NCBI GenBank assembly: GCA_934630375.1
Contig: CAKTVQ010000003.1
Span: 62,001 to 126,000 of the forward strand
Length of the DNA stretch: 64,000 nt
Direction: 5' to 3'
DNA from: an uncultured Collinsella sp.
Lineage (GTDB): Bacteria; Actinomycetota; Coriobacteriia; Coriobacteriales; Coriobacteriaceae
Under the pieces are notes generated by a model. It made no database searches. It had not been told where the DNA came from and saw nothing but the letters and a program-made list of their open reading frames with translations. The position numbers and the translations under genes are program-made. Positions 25,890 to 34,648 of this stretch are shown one piece after another; the first letter of the stretch is position 1; every line of letters begins with the position of its first letter.

Positions 25890-25956
25890 AGTTGCGGTGG
25901 AATAGTTCCTGTTTAAGGCCTCTGAAGGCCCAAGCAGGAACCATTCCACCGCAACT
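25890..25956. terminator. Large hairpin between MFS gene and GH13 gene
   Basis: 22-bp stem with one mismatch (25890-25911/25935-25956). A small GGCC-TCTGA-AGGCC type hairpin lies inside. TTATTTTG follows, so it can end the MFS transcript. Confidence 0.75.
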
Positions 25957-26027
25957 TATTTTGGGGGAGAGGATACAAGCTGGGCATACAATGGATGTCG
26001 TTGTGTTGAGCTTACCGGGAGGTTGCT

Positions 26028-27404
26028 ATGTGGGCATACGAGACGACGTTCTACCAGATCTATCCGCTGGGCTTTTGCGGAGCTCCGCGCGAAAACGCCG
26101 CACCCGTTGCCGAGGATGAGCTTGCCCAAGCTGCCGGCACCGCGCCCAACCCCGATGCGCCCATCATGAAGATCGCCCAATGGGCTGACTACCTGCAGGA
26201 ACTCGGCGTTGGCGCTGTGTTGATCAACCCGCCGCTCGAGTCTGATAGCCACGGCTACGACACGCGCAGCCTGCGCCATATCGACCGTCGCTTGGGTGGG
26301 GATGCCGATTTTGCCGCCGTGTGCGAGACGCTGCACGCCCATGGCATCCGCGTGGTGCTCGATGCCGTCTTCAACCACGTCGGTCGCGGCTTTTGGGCCT
26401 TCCGCGATGTTCAGGAGCGCAAGTGGGACTCGCCCTACAAGGATTGGTTCCACATCAGCTTTGACGGTGACTCGTGCTACGGCGACGGCTTTTGGTACGA
26501 GGGCTGGGAGGGCCATTTTGAGCTTGTGAAGCTTAACCTGCAAAATCCCGCCGTGGTCGATTACCTGCTTGAGTCCGTGCGTCGCTGGGCCGAGGTCTTT
26601 GGCATCGACGGCCTGCGCTTGGACGTCGCCTATATGCTCGACCGCGATTTCATGCGTCGTTTGCATAGCTTTGCCCGTGAGCTCAAGCCCGACTTCGTGC
26701 TGATCGGCGAGACGCTCCACGGCGACTACAACCAGATCGTCAACGACGAGATGCTCGACTCCTGCACCAACTACGAGTGCTACAAGGGCCTGTACTCCAG
26801 CTTTAACTCGGTCAATATGTTCGAGATCGCGCACTCGCTGCACCGCCAGTTTGGCGGCGATCCGTGGTGCATCTACCGCGGCAAGCACCTGTTGTCGTTT
26901 GTCGACAACCACGATGTGCCGCGCCTGGCGAGCATCCTTACCGACAAGTCGTGCCTGCGTCCCGCCTATGGCATGCTCTTTGGCATGCCGGGCATTCCGT
27001 GCGTCTACTATGGCAGCGAGTGGGGGATTCCTGGCGAAAAGGGCGGCCCCGATGGTGACTGGGCGCTGCGACCTGCGCTCGATGAGCCTGCGCCCAACGA
27101 GCTGACGGCCTTCATCAAGCAGCTCGCGCACCTGCGCTCGGCCGACGACGCGGCGGCCCGTGCTCTCAACTACGGCGCCTATCGCAACGTGGTGATCCAG
27201 AACAAGCAGCTGCTGTTCGAGCGCGCCTGCGACGATGCGACGGTGCTCGTGGCAGTCAATGCCGTGAACGAGCCCTATACCTTTGGAGCCGGCGAGCTCA
27301 ACGGCTCCTTCGTCGACCTGCTTGTCGACGATGCGCCCACGGTCGAGCTGACGGGTACCCTTGAGCTTGCACCCTACGAGGTGCGCTATCTGTTGAGGGC
27401 CTAG
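26028..27404 (+). CDS. GH13 alpha-glycosidase (alpha-amylase family), cytoplasmic
   Basis: 458 residues, no signal peptide. GH13 regions in order: DAVFNHVG (I), GLRLDVAY with the nucleophile Asp (II), IGETLHG with the acid/base Glu (III), FVDNHDVPR (IV). A short C-terminal beta domain (VLVAVNAV...YEVRYLLRA) follows. It likely acts on maltodextrins or sucrose-like glucosides taken up from outside. GGGAGG lies about 7 bases before the ATG. The next gene starts 4 bases after its stop. Confidence 0.88.
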   Translation: MWAYETTFYQIYPLGFCGAPRENAAPVAEDELAQAAGTAPNPDAPIMKIAQWADYLQELGVGAVLINPPLESDSHGYDTRSLRHIDRRLGGDADFAAVCETLHAHGIRVVLDAVFNHVGRGFWAFRDVQERKWDSPYKDWFHISFDGDSCYGDGFWYEGWEGHFELVKLNLQNPAVVDYLLESVRRWAEVFGIDGLRLDVAYMLDRDFMRRLHSFARELKPDFVLIGETLHGDYNQIVNDEMLDSCTNYECYKGLYSSFNSVNMFEIAHSLHRQFGGDPWCIYRGKHLLSFVDNHDVPRLASILTDKSCLRPAYGMLFGMPGIPCVYYGSEWGIPGEKGGPDGDWALRPALDEPAPNELTAFIKQLAHLRSADDAAARALNYGAYRNVVIQNKQLLFERACDDATVLVAVNAVNEPYTFGAGELNGSFVDLLVDDAPTVELTGTLELAPYEVRYLLRA

Positions 27405-27407
27405 GCC

Positions 27408-27968
27408 ATGGCTGCGTCCGACGAGGGCTATCAACATATTGAGCATGGGTTTGAGCCCGTGTTCGACCAGCACTCTCGCGTTTTGGTGCTGGGGTCGTTT
27501 CCCTCGGTGCTCTCGCGCGCCAACGCCTTCTACTATGGCAATCCGCAGAATCGCTTTTGGCGCGTGATGGCCGCGTGCCTTGGTGTGCCCGTGCCGCCCA
27601 ACGAGGGCGACGCTTTGGCGAGTGGCGAGCCTGCGACGCTCGACGCCTCGATTGCCGCCAAGCGGGCTATGCTGCTAAACGGCGGCGTGGCCCTGTGGGA
27701 CGTGATCGAGAGCTGTGACATCAAGGGCTCGAGTGACGCCAGCATCAAAAACGTTGTGCCGGCTCGCGTTGAGCTTATCACGAGCAATACATCCATTGAG
27801 CAGGTAATATGCAACGGTGGTACGGCGGGGCGCCTCTACAAGCGCTATCTGCAGGAGCGGACGGGCCTGCCCGCTGTCGTATTGCCGTCAACAAGTCCCG
27901 CTAACGCGGCATGGCGCCTGGAGCGCCTTGTTGAGCGCTGGGGTAGCGCCACGACCTGGACCCTCTGA
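27408..27968 (+). CDS. DNA-deoxyinosine/uracil glycosylase family (COG3663-like)
   Basis: 186 residues of the uracil-DNA-glycosylase superfamily: VLVLGSFPSVLSR near the N terminus (water-activating loop region), FYYGNPQNRFWRVM, and PSTSPAN as the C-terminal DNA-reading motif. This pattern fits hypoxanthine/deoxyinosine-DNA glycosylases, which start repair of deaminated adenine. It follows the GH13 gene by 4 bases; the pairing looks accidental. Weak T-rich stem-loop at 27987-28007. Confidence 0.82.
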   Translation: MAASDEGYQHIEHGFEPVFDQHSRVLVLGSFPSVLSRANAFYYGNPQNRFWRVMAACLGVPVPPNEGDALASGEPATLDASIAAKRAMLLNGGVALWDVIESCDIKGSSDASIKNVVPARVELITSNTSIEQVICNGGTAGRLYKRYLQERTGLPAVVLPSTSPANAAWRLERLVERWGSATTWTL

Positions 27969-27986
27969 CTTCCTCCCATGGGGATG

Positions 27987-28007
27987 GGCTCGTTTCGCGA
28001 GTTTTTT
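27987..28007 (+). terminator. Weak terminator after the DNA glycosylase gene
   Basis: Short CTCG/CGAG stem followed by TTTTTTT (28001 onward). The remainder, 28008-28264, shows AATTGCAA-type inverted repeats and no gene. Confidence 0.45.
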
Positions 28008-28264
28008 TCTTTCCCGGGGCAGGTTCGAGGTTCGGTTTTATTGCGGTGAGAACGGGGGGGTGCGAGGCGCGCCCCCGGCCTTTTTGTGCGTAATGGTTTC
28101 CGGCTGATAGTTGCGTACGCTGCCAACGTCAAATTGCCCTATCGGACGGTTGAAGATGCCATTTTCTACGAACCAAGGCTACACAGAGTTTTGCAATTGT
28201 ATATCGAGATTAAGCAATGGCGGAATTAGTTAAATTGCAATTCACCTTCGGGACTCGATTTGCT

Positions 28265-29278
28265 CTATGTTGCAAGCTGTCTTGTCAGATTTGTCTCTCG
28301 GGATATGCCGAGAGCCGTCCGATAGTCAGCTGGCGTCAGCCCCGTGTCTTCTTTGAACTTGCGATAGAAGAATGACATGTTGTCGTATCCGACCTGCTTT
28401 CCTATTGCCGTCACGGCAAGGTCGGTATTTGCGAGCAGAGCCTTGGCAATGGAGATTCTTTGCCTCTGTAGTAACTTGTTGAAGCTGTCTCCCGTTTCGC
28501 GCTTGAGCATGCGTGAGAGGCTGTCGGGCGCCATGCCAAAATGTTCTGCGGCTCCTTTAAGGGTGCAGCATGAATATTCTTTTTCTATATATGTGAGTAC
28601 TTCGAGTGCGGGATTTTGCCCGTGTGACGCGTTGGTGATGTCGCTTTCGTAGACGTTGGCAAGCTCGGCCACGATGGTTCCAAAAAGAGCTTGAATCATG
28701 TTCTTGCTGTACCGGCTCGGTTCCATCCACTCACAAAGAAATTCCTTCATAAAAAGCGATAGCCGCCGGCTTTGATCGGAATGGAATAGAACGTAGCCGT
28801 CATGTGCGCGGCCCTTTGAAATGGAATTGGCAAAAAACGATCCCACGATACTTCCGCATTCGAGCTGAGAGAAGAAACTCGGAGTTATGCCGCCCTTAGT
28901 GAGCTTGATAACGATCAAGATGTCGTTTTCGCCCAAGGGAAGCGTCGTGTGCACGGTGTCCGAGTCCACAATGAGCATTTGCCCCCGTTTGAGTTTGAAA
29001 GTTGAACCGTTAACGATTTCGGTCGCAGAGCCGTCATACATATAGGCAAGTTCAATTTCATTTTGGCGATGCAGGGGATATTCCCTAAAACGCGAGTGAC
29101 GCTTGATGTAGAAGCCTGCAACTACTTGCTGGGGCGCAACTGCAGCGGAACGGGGGATGCCATCGGCCTCCGCAACCGATGGGTACGGTGTTACCTGGTT
29201 GGGGTCTATGCCCCGCTTATAGAGCTCCTCGTGTGCGCTGAGTTGCCTCAGCTGGGCATCCATCTGCTCGGGCGTCAT
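28265..29278 (-). CDS. AraC-family regulator of the glucuronide operon
   Basis: 337 residues. N-terminal cupin sensor (HRQNEIELAYMYDGSATEIVNGSTFKL with VDSDTVHTTLP). Two C-terminal helix-turn-helix motifs (CTLKGAAEHFGMAPDSLSRML; AVTAIGKQVGYDNMSFFYRKFKEDTGLTPADYR). ATG 29278 is chosen because GGAGAAAGG lies 6 bases upstream. Divergent from the PTS-uidA-uxuB-uxuA-uxaC genes with a 367-base gap, so it very likely controls them in response to a glucuronide or uronate. Confidence 0.9.
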   Translation of the reverse strand: MTPEQMDAQLRQLSAHEELYKRGIDPNQVTPYPSVAEADGIPRSAAVAPQQVVAGFYIKRHSRFREYPLHRQNEIELAYMYDGSATEIVNGSTFKLKRGQMLIVDSDTVHTTLPLGENDILIVIKLTKGGITPSFFSQLECGSIVGSFFANSISKGRAHDGYVLFHSDQSRRLSLFMKEFLCEWMEPSRYSKNMIQALFGTIVAELANVYESDITNASHGQNPALEVLTYIEKEYSCCTLKGAAEHFGMAPDSLSRMLKRETGDSFNKLLQRQRISIAKALLANTDLAVTAIGKQVGYDNMSFFYRKFKEDTGLTPADYRTALGISRETNLTRQLAT

Positions 29279-29358
29279 CGCCGACCTTTCTCCAAACGGC
29301 ACTCGATGATATTTATCATAGTGTCGGAAATGGATATATCAATCAGTTGATGTGGTTA

Positions 29359-29396
29359 TACCGTTTATCCGAATGTAGCTACCGTTTGCCGATGAA
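29359..29396 (+). promoter_or_regulatory. Candidate AraC-type operator
   Basis: Two direct repeats TACCGTTT (29359-29366, 29380-29387), each followed by a CCGA-type string, spaced 21 bases, two helical turns as AraC dimers prefer. It lies between the divergent regulator and PTS gene. No strong -35/-10 pair is seen downstream in the gap (a weak TTGGTC...TTATGT near 29477-29507). Confidence 0.6.
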
Positions 29397-29645
29397 CTGG
29401 CAAAACTGAAGGTGGTTACTAAGTTCATTTAAATCAAACATAGCGGATTAACTGCGAAAACTATTAACAGTCTGATTTGGTCAATCTTCAACATATTTTG
29501 GTTATGTTGCATCAGTTTCTGAGCTGTTAGTTTTAAGCCAATGTCCAAGGGGGACATGAGGCCTCATAACAGCGTGGAGTTCTTGCGCCCGGACCGGTCA
29601 TAGGGCGCCGTGCAAACCACCTGCGATATTCCGAAGGGAGCATTC

Positions 29646-31064
29646 ATGGCTAAAAAAGACTATCCGGCGATTGCGTCGTCAGTTGTCGAGCTTGTAGGCG
29701 GCAAAGACAACATTTCTTCTGTCAAGCACTGCATTACCCGCCTGCGCTTTGTGCTTAAGGACCAGGACAAGGCCAAGACTGACGATATCAAGGCCGTTTC
29801 GGGCGTCGTGGACGTTGTTATCGGCAACGGTCAGTATCAGGTTGTTATCGGCCCCGATGTTGAGGATGCCTTTGACGAGGTCATCAAGCTGCTCGGCGCC
29901 GGCTTTGATGGCGGCGCAGTTGCCGCCGAGTCCGAGGACGAGGGCAAAAAAGGCAGCATCGTTGAACGCGCTGCTGACCTGGTCTCGAGTATCTTCATGC
30001 CTTGTCTGGGCGGCATGGCGGGCGTCGGTCTGCTGCGCGCTCTGCTGGTCGTTTTTACCAACACTGGTCTCATGAGCGCGGACTCCGGTGCGTATCAGAT
30101 CCTGTACGCGGCTTCCGATGCCTTTATGTATTTCCTGCCGCTCGCGCTTGCCATCACGGCGGCCGATCGCTTCAAGACCAATAAGTTTACGGCGTTTGCC
30201 GTAGTCGGTGCGCTCTTGTATCCCGCGATTACCAAGGCCTATTCGGACGGCGCGGCGCTCGACTTCTTCGGTCTGCCGGTCAACCTTATGAACTATGGTC
30301 AGTCCGTGCTGCCGGCGCTCCTCACCGTCTGGGTGCTCTCCAAGCTTGAGCATGTGGTGAGTAAGTTCATGCCTAAGTCACTGCGTTTTATGCTTGTGCC
30401 CACCATCTGCGTCGCCGTCATGGTCCCTGTCGAGCTTATCGCGATCGGCCCGGTCTCCATGGTCATCGGTAACGTCTTTGCCGACGCCTTCATGGTTGTC
30501 TACAACCTGGCGCCGCAGGTCGCTGCCTTTATCTACGGCTGCCTGTATCCCTGTCTGATCATCTTTGGTGCCCACTGGGCGCTCGTTCCCATCGCCATGA
30601 ACAACTATGCCGTGCTCGGCTATGACTGGCTCATGCCGCTCGGTTTTGGCTGCACGTACGCTATTGCTGGCGCCACCCTGGGCGTCATGCTCAAGACCAA
30701 ATTCAAGCCCCTCAAGGAGCTCGCTGGCACCAATGCCGTCGTTGCCGTCTTTGCCGGCATTACCGAGCCCGCCATCTACGGTGTTCTTCTCAAGTACAAG
30801 CGTCCGTTTGTGTGCGCCTGCCTCTCTGCCGGTGTTGGCGGCGTGATCATCTCCATCGCTGGATTCCAACGTCTGGCCCAGGTTGGCCTCAACCTCTTTA
30901 CCATCCCGGCCCTGGCTATGTTCCCTGGCGGCTGGAGTGTCCCGGTCTGCGTCGTGTTGAGCTTTGTCCTCTCCGTTGCGCTCACGTACTTCTTTGGCTT
31001 TAACGACAAGATGCTGTCCGAAGCCGATAAGAAGGCCCAGCAGGCCGAACTTGATGCGGCGTAG
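29646..31064 (+). CDS. PTS EIIBC, beta-glucoside type, no EIIA domain
   Basis: 472 residues. EIIB domain at residues 1-~85 with the phosphorylated Cys29 in KHCITRLRF. After an acidic linker comes EIIC, with about ten membrane helices and the GITEPAIYG loop. An upstream in-frame start (29610) is rejected; GAAGGGA lies 8 bases before ATG 29646. The EIIA domain usual in BglF-type proteins is missing, so EIIA must come in trans, possibly from crr at 20074. Being first in an operon with beta-glucuronidase, it probably imports a beta-glucuronide or related glycoside. Confidence 0.88.
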   Translation: MAKKDYPAIASSVVELVGGKDNISSVKHCITRLRFVLKDQDKAKTDDIKAVSGVVDVVIGNGQYQVVIGPDVEDAFDEVIKLLGAGFDGGAVAAESEDEGKKGSIVERAADLVSSIFMPCLGGMAGVGLLRALLVVFTNTGLMSADSGAYQILYAASDAFMYFLPLALAITAADRFKTNKFTAFAVVGALLYPAITKAYSDGAALDFFGLPVNLMNYGQSVLPALLTVWVLSKLEHVVSKFMPKSLRFMLVPTICVAVMVPVELIAIGPVSMVIGNVFADAFMVVYNLAPQVAAFIYGCLYPCLIIFGAHWALVPIAMNNYAVLGYDWLMPLGFGCTYAIAGATLGVMLKTKFKPLKELAGTNAVVAVFAGITEPAIYGVLLKYKRPFVCACLSAGVGGVIISIAGFQRLAQVGLNLFTIPALAMFPGGWSVPVCVVLSFVLSVALTYFFGFNDKMLSEADKKAQQAELDAA

Positions 31065-31091
31065 CCGACGCGCCCCAAACGATCGGTAGGT

Positions 31092-31140
31092 AGGCGGCGC
31101 GGGCCGCGGTGCAGGGGCGCCGCGGCCGGTCGCCTCTTTC
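31092..31140 (+). terminator. GC-rich hairpin between EIIBC and uidA
   Basis: GGCCGCGG/CCGCGGCC core (31102-31109/31120-31127) with outer AGGCG/CGCCT pairing, then CTTTCTGTTTTCC. Likely a partial terminator tuning uidA and uxu expression. Confidence 0.6.
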
Positions 31141-31169
31141 TGTTTTCCAATCAACCGAAAGGATGATCA

Positions 31170-33014
31170 ATGCCATTCGATTCGCTCTACCCGCGCACCA
31201 CGGTAACCCGCCGTATCCAGGTACTCGACGGTACGTGGGATTTTGCCTTTGACCGCGAAAAGGTGGGCGAGGAACTGGACTGGCCTGCTAAGGGCCTTGT
31301 TGATGCTGTCGACATGCCGGTTCCGGCGAGCTTTGCCGATATCTTCACCGATAAGGAGAGCCGCGAGTTCTGCGGTGACGTGTGGTATGCACGTCGCATT
31401 TTTGTTCCGGGCGAGTGGCGCGACGGCAATGTCGATATACGCTTTGACGCCGCCACGCATCGAGCGACGGTCTACCTCAATGGCACGGAGCTGGCGGAGC
31501 ACGAGGGCGGGTTTACGCCGTTTTGCGCCCATGCCAACGATGCCGTGCACTGGAACGACTGGAACCTGCTCGTTGTCAAGGTTAACAACGAGTTGAGTCA
31601 TGAATCGCTGCCCCTCGGCCGCGTCAAAGAGCTGCGTGACGGCACGCGCATCAACCAGCCTTACTTTGATTTCTTCAACTATTCCGGTCTTCAGCGCAGC
31701 GTGCGCATGGTCTACACCCCGGCTGAGCGCATCGAGGACATGACCGTGGTGACCGAGTCGGTTATCAATGGTACGGCATACGTGCACTACGAGGTCGCTA
31801 CCAATGGGTCGCACGAGGTTGAGCTGACGGTCGCCGATGAAGACGGGAACGTGGTCGCACAAAAGCGCGGCACTTCCGGCGGCATCGAGATTGAAGACGC
31901 GCATCTTTGGAATCTGCGCGCTGCCTACCTCTACACCTTTACGGTGCGAATTGTGGACGGCGACAAAGTTGTCGACGAATACTATGAGCAGATTGGCTTG
32001 CGTACGGTTTCGATCGATGGCCGCGATTTTCTGCTTAATGGACATCCCGTCTATCTCAAGGGCTTTGGTCGCCACGAGGATAGCCCGATTCACGGCAGAG
32101 GGTTTGACCCCGTGGTTGCCCGCCGCGACTTTGAGCTCATGAAGTGGATGGGCTGCAATTCCTTCCGCACGAGCCATTACCCGTATGCGGAGGAAGAGCT
32201 TCAAGAGGCAGATCGCGAGGGCTTCCTGGTGATCGATGAGGTCGCGGCCGTAGGCTTTTTGGTTTCGACGCAGAATTTCGACGATGCCACCAAGACTTCT
32301 GTTTCTAAGACGCTCTTTGATCTTCCCGGCATCGAGAAGACGCTTGAGGTCCATAAACAGGCAGTGCGCGAGCTTATCGAGCGCGATAAGAACCATGCGT
32401 GCGTTTGCGCTTGGAGTCTTTTCAACGAGCCGGATTTCTCGACCGAGGGGAGCCTTCCGTACGCGACGGAGATTTTCGACCTTGCTCGCAAGCTTGACCC
32501 GCAGAAGCGTCCTCGTTCCTACACCAATGTCACGCGTTGTCGTGCCGGTATCGACAAGTGCACGCATTTGGCCGACTTTATGATGCTCAACCGTTATGAC
32601 GGCTGGTACGTGTCTCCCGGCCCCGAGATCGAGGATGCACGCGAGATTCTGATCGAGGAGATGCATAAGTGGGAGAAGCTTGAGCCCAACAAGCCGTTCT
32701 TCTTTACCGAGTACGGATGCGACACCATGGCCGGCGTTCACAAGCTGCCGAGCGTGATGTGGAGCGAGGAGTATCAAGTCGAGTATTTCAAGATGCAGCA
32801 CGAGATCTTTGACATGTTTGACTGGGTAGTGGGCGAACAACCCTGGAATCTGTGCGACTTCCAGACGGTCGAGGGCAAGATGCGTGTCGACGGCAACAAA
32901 AAGGGTGCGTTCACCCGTGACCGTCAGCCCAAGGCCGTGGCGTTTTTACTGCGTGAGCGTTGGTGCAACAAGGCAGATTACGTGGACGGCTTTGATCCGC
33001 TCGCGATGCGATAG
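31170..33014 (+). CDS. uidA: Beta-glucuronidase, glycoside hydrolase family 2
   Basis: 614 residues, cytoplasmic. Three GH2 domains: jelly-roll sugar-binding (from LDGTWDFAFD), immunoglobulin-like, and TIM barrel. Acid/base Glu420 in LFNEPD, nucleophile Glu514 in FFTEYG, and the glucuronate-specific N-x-K motif Asn576-Lys578. It frees glucuronate from conjugates such as host or drug glucuronides. The segment after AVGFLV (residues ~355-375) is short, suggesting a mini-loop rather than a long loop-1 type enzyme. It feeds the uxaC-uxuB-uxuA genes downstream. Confidence 0.95.
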   Translation: MPFDSLYPRTTVTRRIQVLDGTWDFAFDREKVGEELDWPAKGLVDAVDMPVPASFADIFTDKESREFCGDVWYARRIFVPGEWRDGNVDIRFDAATHRATVYLNGTELAEHEGGFTPFCAHANDAVHWNDWNLLVVKVNNELSHESLPLGRVKELRDGTRINQPYFDFFNYSGLQRSVRMVYTPAERIEDMTVVTESVINGTAYVHYEVATNGSHEVELTVADEDGNVVAQKRGTSGGIEIEDAHLWNLRAAYLYTFTVRIVDGDKVVDEYYEQIGLRTVSIDGRDFLLNGHPVYLKGFGRHEDSPIHGRGFDPVVARRDFELMKWMGCNSFRTSHYPYAEEELQEADREGFLVIDEVAAVGFLVSTQNFDDATKTSVSKTLFDLPGIEKTLEVHKQAVRELIERDKNHACVCAWSLFNEPDFSTEGSLPYATEIFDLARKLDPQKRPRSYTNVTRCRAGIDKCTHLADFMMLNRYDGWYVSPGPEIEDAREILIEEMHKWEKLEPNKPFFFTEYGCDTMAGVHKLPSVMWSEEYQVEYFKMQHEIFDMFDWVVGEQPWNLCDFQTVEGKMRVDGNKKGAFTRDRQPKAVAFLLRERWCNKADYVDGFDPLAMR

Positions 33015-33022
33015 GAGAGAGC

Positions 33023-34636
33023 ATGGCAAAGCTATCCGATTGGAAAAACCAGACAGAAGAGCTCCGGCGCATGGGCGTGAAGCTACCCCAATGCGATACT
33101 GACACAATCAAGGCTACGGGTTGGGAGCAGCCCAGGTGGATCCATTTTGGCGCCGGCAACCTCTACCGAGCTTTTCATGCCGCAATAGCCCAGGAGCTTG
33201 CCGACCAAGGCAAGCTCGACCGCGGCGTCGTGGTGGCAGAGACCTTTAGCCCCTCTACGCTCGTTGAAGTCTTTGCGCCTTACGGGTATGACGGCCTGCA
33301 GGTAATCATGAATGCCGATGGGACTCTTGACGAGCGCGTGATCGCTGTCAATGCGGGCGGCGTATTTGCAAACCCTCAGTGTCCTGAGGACTTGGCTCGC
33401 GCCGAGCGCTACTTTGAGAGCCCCGAGCTTGAGATGGCAACGTTTACCATCACCGAGAAGGGTTATGGGCTGCGCGATGCGCGCGGCGAATTGTTGCCCT
33501 ATGTTGCCGCCGAGCTCGAGGCCGGTCCGGAGGGCGCTGCGAGCACGATGGGTATTGTCTGCCGTCTGCTTTGGGCGCGCTACCGCGCCGGTGCAGCGCC
33601 GATCGCTATGGTTTCGACCGACAATTTCTCGCAAAACGGGCGGCGGTTTAAGGAGGCAGTGCTCACGGTTGCGCGTGGTTGGTTCGATTGCGGCCATGTC
33701 GACCAAGGCTTTATCGATTACCTCGACGATGAGGCGCGTGTGAGTTTTCCCTGGTCCATGATCGACCGCATTACGCCCAACCCATCACCCGAGACGGCTG
33801 CGGCGCTTGCCGAGCAGGGTTGGGAGGACTTGTCGCTCATGCCCACGGACGGTCCTGCGTTTGCGGGCTTTGCCAACACCGAGGCGGCGCACTACCTGGT
33901 TATCGAGGACTCCTTCCCCAACGGGCGCCCTGAACTCGAGGCAGCGGGCGTCATCATATGCGATCGCGAGACAGCTGAGCGGGCCGATACCATGAAGGTT
34001 ACGGCCTGTCTCAACCCGTTACATACATGCCTCGCGGTCTTCGGATGCCTCATGGGCTATGACCGCATCTGGAAGGAGATGGAGGACTCGCGTCTGGTCG
34101 CGCTTGTAAAACATCTAGGCTACGACGAGGACTTGCCCGTAGTGGTCGATCCGGGCGTGATTGACCCACGTGCCTTTATCGATGAGCTCGTGGGACAACG
34201 CCTTCCTAATCGCAGCCTTCCTGATGCGCCGCAGCGCATTGCAACGGATACATCCCAGAAGGTCGGCATTCGCTTTGGACACACCATCTGCTCCTATCGA
34301 GACCGGGGTTTCGATGTCGCAAACCTTACCTATATTCCATTGGCAATCGCCGGATGGCTGCGCTATCTCCTGGGCGTCGACGATGCGGGTAACGATTTTG
34401 AGCTGAGCCCCGATCCTTTGCTGCCCGAGCTTACCGAATGCGTCAGCTCACTCACTCTGGGCGTGTGCGATGCGTCGGCCATTCATGATGCCGTATCGCC
34501 CATCCTTTCCAACGCCGAGATTTTTGGGCTTGATCTTTACGAGGTGGGCTTGGGCCGCAAAGTTGAGCATTTTTTGGCAGAGATGCTCGCTGGCCCGGGC
34601 GCTGTTGCCGCAACCATAGATATATATTGCAAGTAA
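33023..34636 (+). CDS. uxuB: D-mannonate oxidoreductase (fructuronate reductase)
   Basis: 537 residues of the mannitol dehydrogenase/polyol dehydrogenase family. N-terminal nucleotide-binding fold near IHFGAGNLYRAFHAA; catalytic segment around MKVTACLNPLHTCLAVFGCLMGY, which carries the family KxxxxNxxH pattern. It reduces D-fructuronate to D-mannonate with NADH. It starts 8 bases after uidA with GGAGAGAG, and uxuA follows 12 bases later. A tagaturonate reductase is possible by family, but uxuA next door favours mannonate. Confidence 0.9.
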   Translation: MAKLSDWKNQTEELRRMGVKLPQCDTDTIKATGWEQPRWIHFGAGNLYRAFHAAIAQELADQGKLDRGVVVAETFSPSTLVEVFAPYGYDGLQVIMNADGTLDERVIAVNAGGVFANPQCPEDLARAERYFESPELEMATFTITEKGYGLRDARGELLPYVAAELEAGPEGAASTMGIVCRLLWARYRAGAAPIAMVSTDNFSQNGRRFKEAVLTVARGWFDCGHVDQGFIDYLDDEARVSFPWSMIDRITPNPSPETAAALAEQGWEDLSLMPTDGPAFAGFANTEAAHYLVIEDSFPNGRPELEAAGVIICDRETAERADTMKVTACLNPLHTCLAVFGCLMGYDRIWKEMEDSRLVALVKHLGYDEDLPVVVDPGVIDPRAFIDELVGQRLPNRSLPDAPQRIATDTSQKVGIRFGHTICSYRDRGFDVANLTYIPLAIAGWLRYLLGVDDAGNDFELSPDPLLPELTECVSSLTLGVCDASAIHDAVSPILSNAEIFGLDLYEVGLGRKVEHFLAEMLAGPGAVAATIDIYCK

Positions 34637-34648
34637 GGAGGCAGAACT

